From Actinomycetota bacterium (GTDB lineage Bacteria > Actinomycetota > Coriobacteriia > Anaerosomatales > Anaerosomataceae): 64,000 nt of DNA. A model generated the notes under the pieces. It saw nothing but the letters and a program-made list of their open reading frames with translations, was not told the origin of the DNA and made no database searches. The DNA lies in contig RCMX01000001.1 of NCBI GenBank assembly GCA_004348925.1, positions 456,966 through 520,965 on the forward strand, in the 5' to 3' direction. The position numbers were made by a program, and so were the translations under genes. This document shows positions 8,328-17,773 of this stretch, piece by piece (position 1 is the first letter of the stretch; each line of letters begins with the position of its first letter).

Positions 8328-8356
8328 TTGCCGCACACCGCTCCTTCGCATAGAAT
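8328..8356 (+). promoter_or_regulatory. Sigma70-type promoter of hppA
   Basis: TTGCCG (8328-8333), 17-bp spacer, TAGAAT (8351-8356), followed by a roughly 80-nt leader to the hppA start. Confidence 0.75.
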
Positions 8357-8367
8357 CACCGGAGCAT

Positions 8368-8394
8368 CGCAGGGGATGTTGGGAGGCCCCTGCG
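8368..8394 (+). other. 5' leader hairpin of hppA mRNA
   Basis: A perfect 8-bp stem CGCAGGGG (8368-8375) with CCCCTGCG (8387-8394), about a dozen nt downstream of the -10 box. It would sit at the very 5' end of the transcript and could stabilise it; there is no T-run. Confidence 0.5.
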
Positions 8395-8440
8395 GTTCGC
8401 ACACCCGGAATGTGAAATGTTCGAAGGGAGAGGCGCTTCT

Positions 8441-10546
8441 ATGGCTAATTGGATCGCCTGGTTCGCACCGATCGCCGCCGTCATCGGCGTCGCTGTCGCT
8501 GCGTACCTGGGCTCCTGGGTCCTCAAGCAGGATCCGGGCAACGAGAAGATGCAGGAGATCTCCAAGGCGACCCAAGAGGGCGCAATGGCATTCCTTCTGC
8601 GCGAGTATCGCGTGCTCGTCATCTTCGCCGCGGTCGTGTTCCTGGTTCTTGGCTTCGCCGTGAACTGGCTCACGGGTATCGCGTTCCTCACAGGTGGAAC
8701 CCTGTCTGCCGCCGCCGGCTTCTTCGGCATGTACATCGCAACGCGCGCTAACGCGCGCACGGCGCAGGCTGCCACCGTCGGTATCGCGAAAGCGCTCAAC
8801 GTTGCGTTCCGCTCCGGCCTCATGATGGGCCTCACCGTCGCCAGCTTCGGCCTCGGCGGTCTGAGCCTGTGGGCCATCTTCCTGCTCGTGACCGGCCAGA
8901 ACCCGGCCGCGAACGCCGAGATCGTCAACGGCTTCGCCATGGGCGCCAGCTCGATCGCGCTCTTCGCGCGTGTCGGTGGCGGCATCTACACCAAGGCCGC
9001 TGACGTGGGCGCCGACCTGGTCGGCAAGGTCGAAGCCGGTATCCCCGAGGACGACCCCCGCAACCCCGCCGTCATCGCTGACAACGTCGGCGACAACGTC
9101 GGCGACGTTGCCGGCATGGGCGCCGACCTCTTCGAGAGCTACGTGGGCTCGATCCTCGCCCCGATGGTCCTCGCCATCAGCCTCTGGTACACCGCAGGCG
9201 GCGCGCGCAGCCTCGACCTGCAGTACGGCATCATCGCGCCGCTGCTCATCGCCGCGTTCGGCATCATCATGTCGATCATCGGCCTGTTCGCGGTTCGCGC
9301 CAAAGAGGGCGACAACCTCCACAACGCGCTCAACATGGGCACGTACGTGGCCGCCGGCCTCGAGGTCCTCGCGATGTTCTTCCTGTTCTATCACTGGAGC
9401 ACGCGCGGCGTTGAGCTCGCGGGCGTCGACACCAGCGCGCGCATCTGGTTCTTCGGCTCTGTCGTGCTTGGTCTCGCCGCCGGTATCGCCATCGGCAAGA
9501 TCACCGAGTACTACTGCTCGGATCACTACGGCCCGGTGAAGAAGATCGCCGAGGCGTCCGAGACCGGTGCAGCCACCAACATCATCCAGGGCCTCGGCAC
9601 GGGCATGCTCTCCACCGCGCTGCCGATCCTCGTCGTGGGCGGCGCCATCCTCGGCGCGTACGCCATGGGTAACATGGCCGTTCCGGACAACAACCTCTCG
9701 GGCATCTACGGCATCGCACTCGCCGCGCTCGGCATGCTCTCCATCACCGCCATCACCGTCGGCGTCGACGCCTACGGGCCGGTCGCCGACAATGCCGGCG
9801 GTATCGCCGAGATGGCCCACATGGGCAAGGACATCCGCAAGATCACGGACAGCCTCGACAGCGTGGGCAACACCACCGCTGCCATCGCCAAGGGCTTCGC
9901 GATCGGCTCCGCCGGTCTCACCGCCCTCGCACTGTTCGTCGCGTTCCGCCAGTCGCTGTCGCTCGGCGGCCTCAAGGTCGACATGTCGCTTGAGAGCCCG
10001 TACGTCATCGTCGGCCTCTTCGTCGGCGGTATGCTGCCGTTCCTGTTCGGCGCCCTCACGATGGGTGCCGTCGGCCGCGCGGCCTTCGCCATGATCGGCG
10101 AGGTCCGCCGCCAGTTCCGGGAGATCCCGGGCATCATGGAGGGCACCGGCCGTCCCGACTACGCCGCGTGCGTGGACATCTCCACCAAGGGCGCGCTCAA
10201 GGAGATGGTCGTTCCCGGCGCCATCGCGGTCGCGGTTCCGATCGTCGTCGGCGTCTTCAACCTGTCGCTCCTCGCGGGTCTGCTCGCAGGCGCGCTCGTC
10301 ACCGGCTTCCTGCTCGCGGTCTTCATGGCGAACGCGGGTGGCGCGTGGGACAACGCCAAGAAGTACATCGAGGGTGGCGAGCACGGCGGCAAGGGCAGCG
10401 ATGCCCACAAGGCCGCGGTCGTCGGCGACACCGTCGGCGATCCGTTCAAGGACACTTCCGGTCCGGCGATGAACATCCTCATCAAGCTCATGACCGTCGT
10501 GTCGCTCGTCTTCGTTCCGCTGTTCCTCAGGGTGCACGGCGCATAG
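8441..10546 (+). CDS. hppA: Membrane-bound ion-translocating pyrophosphatase
   Basis: 701 residues, the usual length for H+/Na+-PPases, with about 16 hydrophobic segments. It hydrolyses PPi and pumps H+ or Na+ across the cytoplasmic membrane. Catalytic loops are visible: [36 protein letters not shown] from residue 214, and near the C-terminus [17 protein letters not shown]. The signature GNTTAA at residues 476-481 has Ala where K+-independent enzymes carry Lys, so the protein should belong to the K+-dependent subfamily; the pumped ion cannot be read with certainty. ATG 8441 fits the family start, with AGGGAG 10 nt upstream. It has its own promoter and a strong terminator. Confidence 0.97.
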   Translation: MANWIAWFAPIAAVIGVAVAAYLGSWVLKQDPGNEKMQEISKATQEGAMAFLLREYRVLVIFAAVVFLVLGFAVNWLTGIAFLTGGTLSAAAGFFGMYIATRANARTAQAATVGIAKALNVAFRSGLMMGLTVASFGLGGLSLWAIFLLVTGQNPAANAEIVNGFAMGASSIALFARVGGGIYTKAADVGADLVGKVEAGIPEDDPRNPAVIADNVGDNVGDVAGMGADLFESYVGSILAPMVLAISLWYTAGGARSLDLQYGIIAPLLIAAFGIIMSIIGLFAVRAKEGDNLHNALNMGTYVAAGLEVLAMFFLFYHWSTRGVELAGVDTSARIWFFGSVVLGLAAGIAIGKITEYYCSDHYGPVKKIAEASETGAATNIIQGLGTGMLSTALPILVVGGAILGAYAMGNMAVPDNNLSGIYGIALAALGMLSITAITVGVDAYGPVADNAGGIAEMAHMGKDIRKITDSLDSVGNTTAAIAKGFAIGSAGLTALALFVAFRQSLSLGGLKVDMSLESPYVIVGLFVGGMLPFLFGALTMGAVGRAAFAMIGEVRRQFREIPGIMEGTGRPDYAACVDISTKGALKEMVVPGAIAVAVPIVVGVFNLSLLAGLLAGALVTGFLLAVFMANAGGAWDNAKKYIEGGEHGGKGSDAHKAAVVGDTVGDPFKDTSGPAMNILIKLMTVVSLVFVPLFLRVHGA

Positions 10547-10576
10547 CGCTTTCGCGTCACTGCTGTAGGGTAGAAT

Positions 10577-10617
10577 GCTCCCGGGCGCCGTTCGCGGTGC
10601 CCGGGAGCGTCGTCTTT
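10577..10617 (+). terminator. Rho-independent-like terminator of hppA
   Basis: GCTCCCGGGC (10577-10586) pairs perfectly with GCCCGGGAGC (10599-10608), and the stem can be extended into the loop. It is followed by GTCGTCTTT. It lies 30 nt after the hppA stop and just before the dnaG ribosome binding site. Confidence 0.75.
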
Positions 10618-10633
10618 GCCGGGAGGGGGTTCT

Positions 10634-12481
10634 GTGGGTCGCATATCCGATGATGATGTCCAGCGCGTTCGCGACGCCACAGATCTTGTCTCGCTTGTCT
10701 CGGAGACCGTCGTCCTGAAGAAGAAGGGCCGCCTGTTCTGGGGGAACTGTCCCTTCCACGGCGAGAAGACGCCCAGCTTCAAGATCGATCCGGGCACCGA
10801 CCTGTGGCACTGCTTCGGTTGCGGGCTTGGCGGCGACGCCTTCGGTTTCGTGATGCGTGCCGAGAACCTCGACTTCCCCGATGCCGTCCGGCGCCTCGCC
10901 GATCGCGCGCACATCGAGATCGTCGAGGAAGGCGGGGGCGGGCTGCCCGCCGGTCGCAAAGAGCGGCTCATCGCGGCGTGCGAAGCCGCCGCCGATTTCT
11001 TCCACAAGAACCTCACCGCGGGCAAGAGCCCCGGTGCCGCCGAGGCACGCGAGTACCTCAAGCGCCGCGGCTTCGGCATCGACGTCGCGAAGCGCTGGCG
11101 TCTGGGGTATGCGCCGGGCGGCAAGGACGAGATGACGCGTGCGCTGCTCGGGCAGGGCTTCACGCGCGACGAGCTCGTGGACGCCAACATCACGCTCGCC
11201 GTGGAGCGCGGCCAGCTCAAAGACCGCTTCTTCGGGCGCATCATGTTCCCGATTACCGACCTCTCCGGCCGCGTCATCGCGTTCGGCGGTCGCGTGGTGG
11301 GCGAGGGGCATCCCAAGTACCTCAACAGCAACGAGACGGCGATCTTCCACAAGTCGTCCAACATGTACGGCATCGACCGCGCGCGCAACGAGATCGTCAC
11401 CAGCGGCACCGCCGTCGTGGTCGAGGGCTACACCGACGTGATCGCCCTTGCCGAGCAGGGCATCGGCTTCGTGGTCGCCACGCTTGGCACCGCGCTCACC
11501 GAGCGGCACGTGAAGCTGCTCGGCAGGTTCGCCAAGCGCGTCGTCTACCTCTTCGACGGCGACGAGGCGGGTCTTCGGGCAGCCAATCGCGCAGCGGAGT
11601 TCATCGACGCCACCGCCACGCCCGAGGCGGGCAGCGCGCGCGTCGACCTCGGCGTGACCGTTATCCCGGACGGCATGGACCCGGCGGACTTCGTCGGCGC
11701 GAAGGGTGCCGAGGCGATGCGCGCGCTCATCGACGGCGCCCAGCCGCTGCTGCGCTTCGTGATCGACCAGCGTATCTCGGCACACGACCTGTCGCGCCCG
11801 GAGGGGAAGTCGGCGGCGCTTGCCGATGCGGTCCAGCCGCTCGCCGCGGTACGGGGCTCGATCCTGGCGCAGGAGTACGTGAGTTACATCGCCAGCCGGC
11901 TGCTCACGACGCCGGAGTTCGTGCAGCGCGCGCTGGCCGGCGTGCAGGTGCAGCGCACGCGCACCGGGGAGCCGGATGCGACCGCCACGGGGGCGGGCGC
12001 GAAGCCGCCGGTCGTCGATGACAACCAGTCGCGAGCCGAGCGGGAACTTCTCCGGACGGTGACGCTCGCGCCTGGCGTTCGCGCAGAGGCACGAGAATTG
12101 CTTTCGGAGGAGTTCGTGCTCGACGAAGGTCGTCGGGTACTGCTCGGCTGGATTCTCGATGCTGGTGAGGCGACGAAGCAGGCGCTCTACGACGCCATCG
12201 CGGCCCGTGACAGAAACGTCGCAGAATCCCTGTCAGAGTGGTTGGTAGACGCTCCAGACGTGGAACAGATAGAATACGCGTTCCGGGAAATCTCGGTCCG
12301 TCTCAAGGAATTCGCCCTTGAGCGTCTAATCTTAGGTAAGAAAGCTGCACTTCGCGCCCTTGATGCGGCGCGAGATCAGGCAGAGTACGACGGACTATTT
12401 CGGGAGATCGTCGATCTGGAGCGCCGGCGCAACGCGCTGAGGTCCCGGATGATGAACCCAACAGACGGAAGAGTGGAGTGA
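10634..12481 (+). CDS. dnaG: DNA primase
   Basis: 615 residues; makes RNA primers at the replication fork. N-terminal CHC2 zinc ribbon: C39, H42 in [11 protein letters not shown], then C60 and C63 in WHCFGCG. The primase core and Toprim domain follow, with E264 in [11 protein letters not shown] and the DGD motif D308-D310 in [13 protein letters not shown]. The C-terminal third (about 430-615) is the divergent helicase-interaction region. GTG 10634 is chosen because GGAGGGGG lies 4 nt upstream; the open frame begins at 10616. It is followed at 4 nt by rpoD, the classical macromolecular-synthesis arrangement. The upstream gene in many bacteria (rpsU or dgt) is replaced here by hppA. Confidence 0.97.
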   Translation: MGRISDDDVQRVRDATDLVSLVSETVVLKKKGRLFWGNCPFHGEKTPSFKIDPGTDLWHCFGCGLGGDAFGFVMRAENLDFPDAVRRLADRAHIEIVEEGGGGLPAGRKERLIAACEAAADFFHKNLTAGKSPGAAEAREYLKRRGFGIDVAKRWRLGYAPGGKDEMTRALLGQGFTRDELVDANITLAVERGQLKDRFFGRIMFPITDLSGRVIAFGGRVVGEGHPKYLNSNETAIFHKSSNMYGIDRARNEIVTSGTAVVVEGYTDVIALAEQGIGFVVATLGTALTERHVKLLGRFAKRVVYLFDGDEAGLRAANRAAEFIDATATPEAGSARVDLGVTVIPDGMDPADFVGAKGAEAMRALIDGAQPLLRFVIDQRISAHDLSRPEGKSAALADAVQPLAAVRGSILAQEYVSYIASRLLTTPEFVQRALAGVQVQRTRTGEPDATATGAGAKPPVVDDNQSRAERELLRTVTLAPGVRAEARELLSEEFVLDEGRRVLLGWILDAGEATKQALYDAIAARDRNVAESLSEWLVDAPDVEQIEYAFREISVRLKEFALERLILGKKAALRALDAARDQAEYDGLFREIVDLERRRNALRSRMMNPTDGRVE

Positions 12482-12485
12482 CTGC

Positions 12486-13850
12486 GTGAGTCCTGCAGCC
12501 AAGAAGACCGACAAGACCGAGACCGCCGCTGCGCCCGAGAAGGCGAAACCGAAGGCGAAAGCCAAGGTAGCGAAGCTTCCTCCCGAACTCGATATCCCGG
12601 TCGTCACCAATCTTGTCACCGCCGGCAAAGCCAAAGGCAGCCTCACCGATGAGGAGATCCAGGCCGCGCTGTCCGACATCGACCTCACCGACGAGCAGTT
12701 CGAGAGCGTCTACACGCACATCCAGAAGAGCGGCGTCGACATCGTCGAGGATCCCATCCACCTCGCCGCGGACGACCCCGACCTGGTCGATGAGCTCGTC
12801 GAGCACACCGAGGACATCCCGGCCGACTCCGATGATGACGCCGAGCCCGACGTCGAAGTCGCCGTCGTGAAGCCGGCCGCCAAGCGCAAGAAGCCGAAGC
12901 GTCGCGCCGACGCGCATACCCTCGCGCCGCTCACGAGCGACCCCGTGCGCATGTACCTCAAGGAGATCGGGAAGGTCCAGCTTCTCAACGCGCGCCAGGA
13001 AGTCGACCTCGCGAAGAAGATCGAGGCGGGCGAGGAAGCCGCCGCACGTCTCGAGGTGCTCGAGGCAGGTGCCGAGAAGATCGACCGCGTCGAGCTTCGC
13101 CGCCTGCGCCGCATCGAGGACATCGGCCTGAACGCCAAGAAGCAGCTCGTCGAGGCCAACCTCCGTCTCGTCGTCTCCATCGCGAAGCGGTACGTTGGTC
13201 GCGGCATGCTGTTCCTCGACCTCATTCAGGAAGGCAACCTCGGCCTCATCCGTGCGGTTGAGAAGTTCGACTACTCCAAGGGCTTCAAGTTCTCCACCTA
13301 CGCTACCTGGTGGATCCGTCAGGCCATCACCCGGGCGATCGCCGACCAGGCGCGCACGATCCGCATCCCCGTGCACATGGTCGAGACCATCAACAAGCTC
13401 ATCCGCGTGCAGCGTCAGCTGCTGCAAGAACTCGGTCGCGAGCCGCTTCCCGAGGAGATCGGCGAGAAGATGGACATGTCGGCCGAGCGGGTGCGCGAGA
13501 TCCTCAAGATCTCGCAGGAGCCCGTCTCGCTCGAGACGCCCATCGGCGAGGAAGAGGATTCGCAGCTGGGCGACTTCATCGAAGACTCCGAGGCCGTGGT
13601 CCCGCCGGATGCTGCCAGCTTCTCGATGCTGCAGGAGCAGCTGACCCGCGTGCTCGATTCGCTCTCCGAGCGCGAGCGCAAGGTCATCGAGCTGCGCTTC
13701 GGCCTGGATGACGGGCACCCGCGTACCCTCGAAGAGGTGGGCCGGGAGTTCGGCGTCACGCGCGAGCGCATCAGGCAGATCGAGAGTAAGACGCTCTGCA
13801 AGCTGCGGCACCCGTCGCGGTCGAGCAAGCTCAAAGACTACCTCGAGTAG
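12486..13850 (+). CDS. rpoD: Primary RNA polymerase sigma factor
   Basis: 454 residues. An alanine/lysine-rich N-terminus and an acidic region-1-like segment precede region 1.2 ([17 protein letters not shown]). Region 2 follows with [35 protein letters not shown] (from residue 245) and [17 protein letters not shown], which contacts the -10 element. Region 3 follows, then region 4 with [22 protein letters not shown] and the -35-binding helix-turn-helix [23 protein letters not shown] 12486 has GGAG 7 nt upstream, overlapping the dnaG stop. The promoters seen here (TTGCCG/TAGAAT type) are what such a factor would read. Confidence 0.97.
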   Translation: MSPAAKKTDKTETAAAPEKAKPKAKAKVAKLPPELDIPVVTNLVTAGKAKGSLTDEEIQAALSDIDLTDEQFESVYTHIQKSGVDIVEDPIHLAADDPDLVDELVEHTEDIPADSDDDAEPDVEVAVVKPAAKRKKPKRRADAHTLAPLTSDPVRMYLKEIGKVQLLNARQEVDLAKKIEAGEEAAARLEVLEAGAEKIDRVELRRLRRIEDIGLNAKKQLVEANLRLVVSIAKRYVGRGMLFLDLIQEGNLGLIRAVEKFDYSKGFKFSTYATWWIRQAITRAIADQARTIRIPVHMVETINKLIRVQRQLLQELGREPLPEEIGEKMDMSAERVREILKISQEPVSLETPIGEEEDSQLGDFIEDSEAVVPPDAASFSMLQEQLTRVLDSLSERERKVIELRFGLDDGHPRTLEEVGREFGVTRERIRQIESKTLCKLRHPSRSSKLKDYLE

Positions 13851-13862
13851 CCGCCCGGCGTC

Positions 13863-14456
13863 CTAGCGAGTCGATTCCCGCGCTGCCAGCTCCTCGTTGA
13901 GGCGCCGTATCAGCGTGTCCTTCACGCCGACCTCGTCGGTGAGCAACTCGATCGCGGTGCGAAGCTCGGCGTTGGCGGCCTGCAGGTGGGCCACCTTCTT
14001 CTCGAGCTTGCTCACGAGACGGTCGTTGTACTCGCGCAGCACGCCGGTCTCATCGCTGGCCTTCGCTCGGCCGGAGCGTCTGCCGGGTCGCCGCGAGCGC
14101 TGGATGTCCTCGATCGCATGCACGAGCGAGGGGGAGTCCATCGGCTTGCGCAAGAACGCGTCCGCCCCAAGCGTAAGCGCGAACGACTCGTCGGCGTCCT
14201 CCACGTAGGTGGCCGTGTAGAAGACGAAGGGGATGCCGCTCAGGCGTGCGTCCTCGTGCCACTCGATGCACAGGCGGTAGCCGTCCATGCGCGGCATGAG
14301 GATGTCGGTGATGACCATGTCGGGAGGATTGAGCCGGGCTTTGTCGAGCGCATCCCGGCCGTCGGCTGCGGAGTCGACCTGATGTCCGCGCGCCGAGAAG
14401 ACCGACTCTAGCAGGTAGCGAGATGGCGAATCGTCGTCAACGACAAGCAGACGCAT
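13863..14456 (-). CDS. Response regulator with receiver domain and C-terminal coiled coil
   Basis: 197 residues. The receiver domain (1-125) has the acidic pocket DDD at 7-9, the phosphoacceptor Asp in DMVITDILMPRMDGY (about residue 52), Thr/Ala in FYTATY and Lys in FLRKPMD. There is no DNA-binding domain. After a basic linker (RRPGRRSGRAK), residues 140-197 are a long heptad-rich helix (LVSKLEKKVAHLQAANAELRT), suggesting dimerisation or protein-protein output. It is convergent with rpoD and downstream of tRNA-Asn behind that gene's terminator. Orphan sensor kinases without partner regulators occur at 14823 and 47094, so cross-partnering is possible but unproven. Confidence 0.88.
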   Translation of the reverse strand: MRLLVVDDDSPSRYLLESVFSARGHQVDSAADGRDALDKARLNPPDMVITDILMPRMDGYRLCIEWHEDARLSGIPFVFYTATYVEDADESFALTLGADAFLRKPMDSPSLVHAIEDIQRSRRPGRRSGRAKASDETGVLREYNDRLVSKLEKKVAHLQAANAELRTAIELLTDEVGVKDTLIRRLNEELAARESTR

Positions 14457-14520
14457 AAGGAACCCCCCACAGGCCTCGTTTGCTTCGTATCGAGAGTATG
14501 CGCCGAGTTAAGCTTCCGAA

Positions 14521-14550
14521 ACAAGAGCACCCCCCGCACTGCGGAGGGTG
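14521..14550 (-). terminator. Terminator of tRNA-Asn
   Basis: On the minus strand, CACCCTCCGC-AGT-GCGGGGGGTG forms a 10-bp stem with one mismatch, followed by CTCTTGTTT. It lies 13 nt past the tRNA 3' end. Confidence 0.8.
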
Positions 14551-14562
14551 TCGGTAAGGATC

Positions 14563-14638
14563 TGGCTCCTCGGGTAGGACTCGAACCTACAACCCTCCGG
14601 TTAACAGCCGGATGCTCTGCCAATTGAGCTACCGAGGA
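14563..14638 (-). tRNA. tRNA-Asn(GTT)
   Basis: 76 nt with encoded CCA. The acceptor stem TCCTCGG/CCGAGGA, D arm, anticodon loop CTGTTAA with GTT (plus-strand 14603-14605) and T loop GGTTCGAGTCC are all readable on the minus strand. Confidence 0.97.
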
Positions 14639-14676
14639 ATCTTGGCGTGGCCCGTTCGGAGCGGGCGCACCGACGC

Positions 14677-14706
14677 ATTATAGACGGAGCACGCGCCGGG
14701 ACGCAA
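14677..14706 (-). promoter_or_regulatory. Promoter of tRNA-Asn
   Basis: On the minus strand TTGCGT (14706-14701), 18-bp spacer, perfect TATAAT (14682-14677). The start point would fall about 30 nt upstream of the tRNA. Confidence 0.8.
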
Positions 14707-14822
14707 CGTGCGAATCGCTCTCTTTTGTCTCTGCCGCTTTCGGTGACGGACGGCATTGCGGGGCGGCGCGAAGATGTATAGTCTGTGCCACGTCTGTTCG
14801 CGCCACCGGGGTCGGGGGATCG

Positions 14823-16499
14823 GTGTCAGCTACAAGAACCAGTGCGGATCCGGATCGCGCGGAGCGCTCCGCATCCAGAACGCTCGTCACCGCCATCGCG
14901 GTGGCCGCGCTCACGTACCTCCTGCTCACCGCTGTTCTGGTCGTCGCGTACAACCGGGTAGCCGTCGGGGCGCGCGAGCACGCCACCGAGAACCTCCAGC
15001 GGGTGGCCGAGAAGAACGCCACGCTCATCGCGTACTGGTACGCGGAGCGCGAAGCGGACATCCACGTCATCGGTTCCGCGTCGCGCGTCCGGACCGAGTT
15101 CGAGCAGTTCCTGCAGGGGGACGAGCGCGCGGACACATGGCTGCGCTTCAGGCTCGAGGCCGAGCGTTCTGCGCGAAACTACACCAACGTGACGCTGTAC
15201 GACACCTCGGGCAAAGCGCGGATGGTGCTTGGCGCCGAGTCGCCCGGTCACGCGCATGAGCTCACGCGGTACGCTCTTGAGGCCGCGAAGCTTACCACCG
15301 GCACGGTCATGGCTTCGCACCCCGCCGAGGACGGCTCGTACCACGTGGTATGGTTCGCTCCCTTGCGTGTGGACGAGACCGTCGGGCGCGAACGCACGAC
15401 CGGCGTGGTCATGTTCGAGTCCGACCTGAAGTCGTTCCTGCAGCGCGTCATCGCCCCCGTCGACAACCCGTGGCCCACGATGATCGCCATGGAGTTCCAA
15501 ACACAGGGCTACACGTACGTGGCCGACGCCTCCGATGAGTTCAGCTTCCGGCTGGTGCCCACGGAGCCGTACCCCGGCGCCGGGACCATCGTCGCGACCG
15601 CGCCTATCGATGAGGGCAAGACCGCGGTGGTCTCCTGGATGATGCGCAAGGACCTGGAAGACAGCCTCAGATGGGAGCGGTGGTCCACCGTCGGCGTCGA
15701 CCTGCTCGCGCTGGTGACGCTCGTGCTGTTCGTGGCGGCGTACGAGCGCTCGGATCGCAACCGGCGCAAGGAGCTGCTCGCCAAAGAGGCGCTCCAGGAG
15801 GCCCTCACCACGCAGGACCGCTTCCTCACGAACGTGAGCCACGACCTGCGCACGCCCCTTAACTCCATCATCGGGTTCGCCGGGCTCCTCAAGCAGGGGA
15901 TGCCCGGGCCGCTCAATGCCGAGCAGTTCCGCCAGGTCTCGATGATCGAGGCGTCCGGGAAGCATCTGCTGGCGCTTGTCTCGGACATCCTTGACCTCAC
16001 GAAGCCCAAGGTCGGCGCCGAGGAGGTCGACCCCGAGACGCTGCTGGCACGCGATCTGGTCGACTACGTGACCGAGCGGCTCGCGCCGCTGGTCGCCGAG
16101 AAGGGCCTCACCTGGGAGACGGACGTTCCCGATGATCTCGAGCTCATCACCGACCGTCATCTTGCCCAGCGGGTGCTGCTGAACCTGGGCGCGAACGCGG
16201 TGAAGTTCACCGTGAACGGCGGCGTGACCATCACGGTGAAGCGCCGCGCGGGCAATCTGATCGCGTTCGCCGTGCGCGACACCGGTCCCGGGCTGGAATA
16301 CGGCACCCACCGCGAGATCATGCGGGAGTTCCGACAGCTGCATCGCCCGGGCGACACCAAGCCCGACGGGGCGGGTCTCGGCCTGCCGATCTCCAGCAAG
16401 ACCGCTGCAGTGCTTGGAGGCGAGATCGAGGTCGATAGCACGCCGGGGGAGGGTGCGACGTTCACGTTCGTCTTGCCTGCTGATGGTGCGGTATCATAG
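14823..16499 (+). CDS. Membrane sensor histidine kinase with extracytoplasmic domain
   Basis: 558 residues. TM1 about 24-46 (LVTAIAVAALTYLLLTAVLVV), an extracytoplasmic sensor region of about 230 residues of Cache-like layout, and TM2 near 287-307 (VGVDLLALVTLVLFVAAY). The HisKA domain has phosphoacceptor H340 in FLTNVSHDLRTPLNS; the HATPase domain has NLGANAVKF, DTGPGLEY and DGAGLGLPIS. The usual second glycine-rich motif is recognisable. GTG 14823 follows a GGGG-containing leader. There is no adjacent same-strand response regulator; the divergently oriented receiver protein at 13863 is a candidate partner. The tRNA promoter at 16473 lies inside its 3' end. Confidence 0.9.
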   Translation: MSATRTSADPDRAERSASRTLVTAIAVAALTYLLLTAVLVVAYNRVAVGAREHATENLQRVAEKNATLIAYWYAEREADIHVIGSASRVRTEFEQFLQGDERADTWLRFRLEAERSARNYTNVTLYDTSGKARMVLGAESPGHAHELTRYALEAAKLTTGTVMASHPAEDGSYHVVWFAPLRVDETVGRERTTGVVMFESDLKSFLQRVIAPVDNPWPTMIAMEFQTQGYTYVADASDEFSFRLVPTEPYPGAGTIVATAPIDEGKTAVVSWMMRKDLEDSLRWERWSTVGVDLLALVTLVLFVAAYERSDRNRRKELLAKEALQEALTTQDRFLTNVSHDLRTPLNSIIGFAGLLKQGMPGPLNAEQFRQVSMIEASGKHLLALVSDILDLTKPKVGAEEVDPETLLARDLVDYVTERLAPLVAEKGLTWETDVPDDLELITDRHLAQRVLLNLGANAVKFTVNGGVTITVKRRAGNLIAFAVRDTGPGLEYGTHREIMREFRQLHRPGDTKPDGAGLGLPISSKTAAVLGGEIEVDSTPGEGATFTFVLPADGAVS

Positions 16500-16502
16500 A
16501 AA
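16473..16502 (+). promoter_or_regulatory. Promoter of the CAT tRNA
   Basis: TTGCCT (16473-16478), 18-bp spacer, TAGAAA (16497-16502), overlapping the end of the kinase gene and about 40 nt before the tRNA. Confidence 0.55.
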
Positions 16503-16539
16503 CTCGCTGTTCGGCGGGGTGCGTGGCCCGTCGTCAGTC

Positions 16540-16614
16540 GGGCCCGTAGCTCAATGGTGGAGCAGGGGACTCATAATCCCTTGGTTGTAGGTTCGAATCC
16601 TACCGGGCCCACCA
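16540..16614 (+). tRNA. tRNA with CAT anticodon (tRNA-Ile2 or elongator tRNA-Met)
   Basis: 75 nt with encoded CCA and a perfect acceptor stem GGGCCCG/CGGGCCC. The anticodon loop is CTCATAA. The stretch around the anticodon and variable loop (GACTCATAATC, then CTTGGT) resembles the lysidine-modified tRNA-Ile2 better than elongator Met. It is not an initiator tRNA: the three G-C pairs closing the anticodon stem of initiators are not arranged as expected and the acceptor end is fully paired. No terminator follows; the amidase gene begins 31 nt downstream and may be read from the same promoter. Confidence 0.9.
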
Positions 16615-16644
16615 CCACACAACTGGCACCCCGGAGGTGCGTAC

Positions 16645-17772
16645 TTGGCGATCGGCAGAGTTGCGCGGCGAGACAGGGCCAATACACGGCGCAAACGGAC
16701 GTACGTCATTCCGGTGGCGGCGTTCGTGGTTCTCGCAATCGCGGCGATCGGCAGCGGCGTCGCGCTCGGCGTGTTCCGGGCCGCCCCCGCAGACGTCGAG
16801 TCGGTTGATGTCGCCGTGCCGATGGCCGCCACCGACGCGTCGCTCGAGGCGTCGCTTGCCGCCTCGCAGGATGCGAGCGGCACGGACACGATGGTGGAAG
16901 TGCCCGACGTGACCGGCAAGCAGCTTGAAGAAGCCGATATGCTCCTCGAGGTCGCGGGCTTCACCGTCACGCACGTGGCCACGCCGGCGGGTGAGAGCGC
17001 GACCGGCACGGTGCTTGCGCAGGACCCCGCGCACGGTGCGATCATGGAGCGCGGGACCACGGTCACGCTCACGTATGCCGATGACGGCACCGGGATCGAC
17101 CCCACCACCCGAAAGAACAACCCCTCGCTTGCCGGAGCGGGCCGGATCTACGTGGTGTGCATCGACCCCGGGCATCAGGACAAAGCCAACAACGAGGGCG
17201 AGCCGATCGGTCCGGGCTCCACCACCCTCAAGCCGAAGGTCACCGGCGGCGCAAGCGGCGCGGTCACCAAGCAGCGCGAGCCCGATTTCGCGCTCAAGGT
17301 CGCCGTGCGGCTCAAGACGCTGCTCGAGGCCGAGGGCGTGAAAGTCGTGATGACCCGCACCACCGGCGCGGTCGACATCTCCAATGCGCAGCGCGCCGGC
17401 GTGGCGAACGCGGCGAAGGCGGACCTGTTCATCCGCATACACGCCGACGGCAGCACCAACGGCGACATCCGCGGTCTGTCGTCGCTCTACCCGGCCGGCA
17501 ACGACTGGGTGAAACCGATCAGCGCCGAGAGCCTCAAGGCCGCGAGGGTCGTCCACAAGGAGCTGCTGCTTACGACGGGCGCGGTCGACCGCGGCATCGT
17601 CGAGCGCAAGGACATCGCGGGGTTCAACTGGTCCAAGGTGCCGGCTCTGATCGTGGAATGCGGCTTCATGAGCAATCCTGTAGAAGACAAGCTCCTGGCG
17701 AGCGAGGCGTACCAGGCCAAGCTCGCCGAGGGAATGACTGCCGGCATCATGACGTACCTGAGGGGGGAGTAG
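16645..17772 (+). CDS. PASTA-domain N-acetylmuramoyl-L-alanine amidase (Amidase_3)
   Basis: 375 residues. Membrane anchor at 23-45 (IPVAAFVVLAIAAIGSGVALGV) after a basic N-terminus, a Ser/Ala-rich linker, then a PASTA domain at about 91-152 (VPDVTGKQLEEADMLLEVAGF), which in other proteins recognises peptidoglycan or muropeptides. An Amidase_3 domain occupies about 168-373. Zinc ligands are His in IDPGHQDKANN, Glu in KQREPDFALK and His in LFIRIHADGS; the catalytic Glu is in LIVECGFMSN. It should cleave the MurNAc-L-Ala bond outside the membrane. The TTG 16645 start is well supported by GGAGGTG 5 nt upstream. One nucleotide separates it from the next gene. Confidence 0.92.
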   Translation: MAIGRVARRDRANTRRKRTYVIPVAAFVVLAIAAIGSGVALGVFRAAPADVESVDVAVPMAATDASLEASLAASQDASGTDTMVEVPDVTGKQLEEADMLLEVAGFTVTHVATPAGESATGTVLAQDPAHGAIMERGTTVTLTYADDGTGIDPTTRKNNPSLAGAGRIYVVCIDPGHQDKANNEGEPIGPGSTTLKPKVTGGASGAVTKQREPDFALKVAVRLKTLLEAEGVKVVMTRTTGAVDISNAQRAGVANAAKADLFIRIHADGSTNGDIRGLSSLYPAGNDWVKPISAESLKAARVVHKELLLTTGAVDRGIVERKDIAGFNWSKVPALIVECGFMSNPVEDKLLASEAYQAKLAEGMTAGIMTYLRGE

Positions 17773-17773
17773 C

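Noticed and set aside
10548-10576. Promoter for dnaG from the TAGAAT at 10571
   Set aside because: No acceptable -35 box lies at the right distance, and the start point would fall inside the terminator stem.
8186-11785. Open frame of 1199 codons on the minus strand
   Set aside because: It lies opposite hppA and dnaG, both unmistakable. The translation is Asp/Glu/Arg/His-rich shadow typical of antisense frames in high-GC DNA, with no ribosome binding site or family motif.
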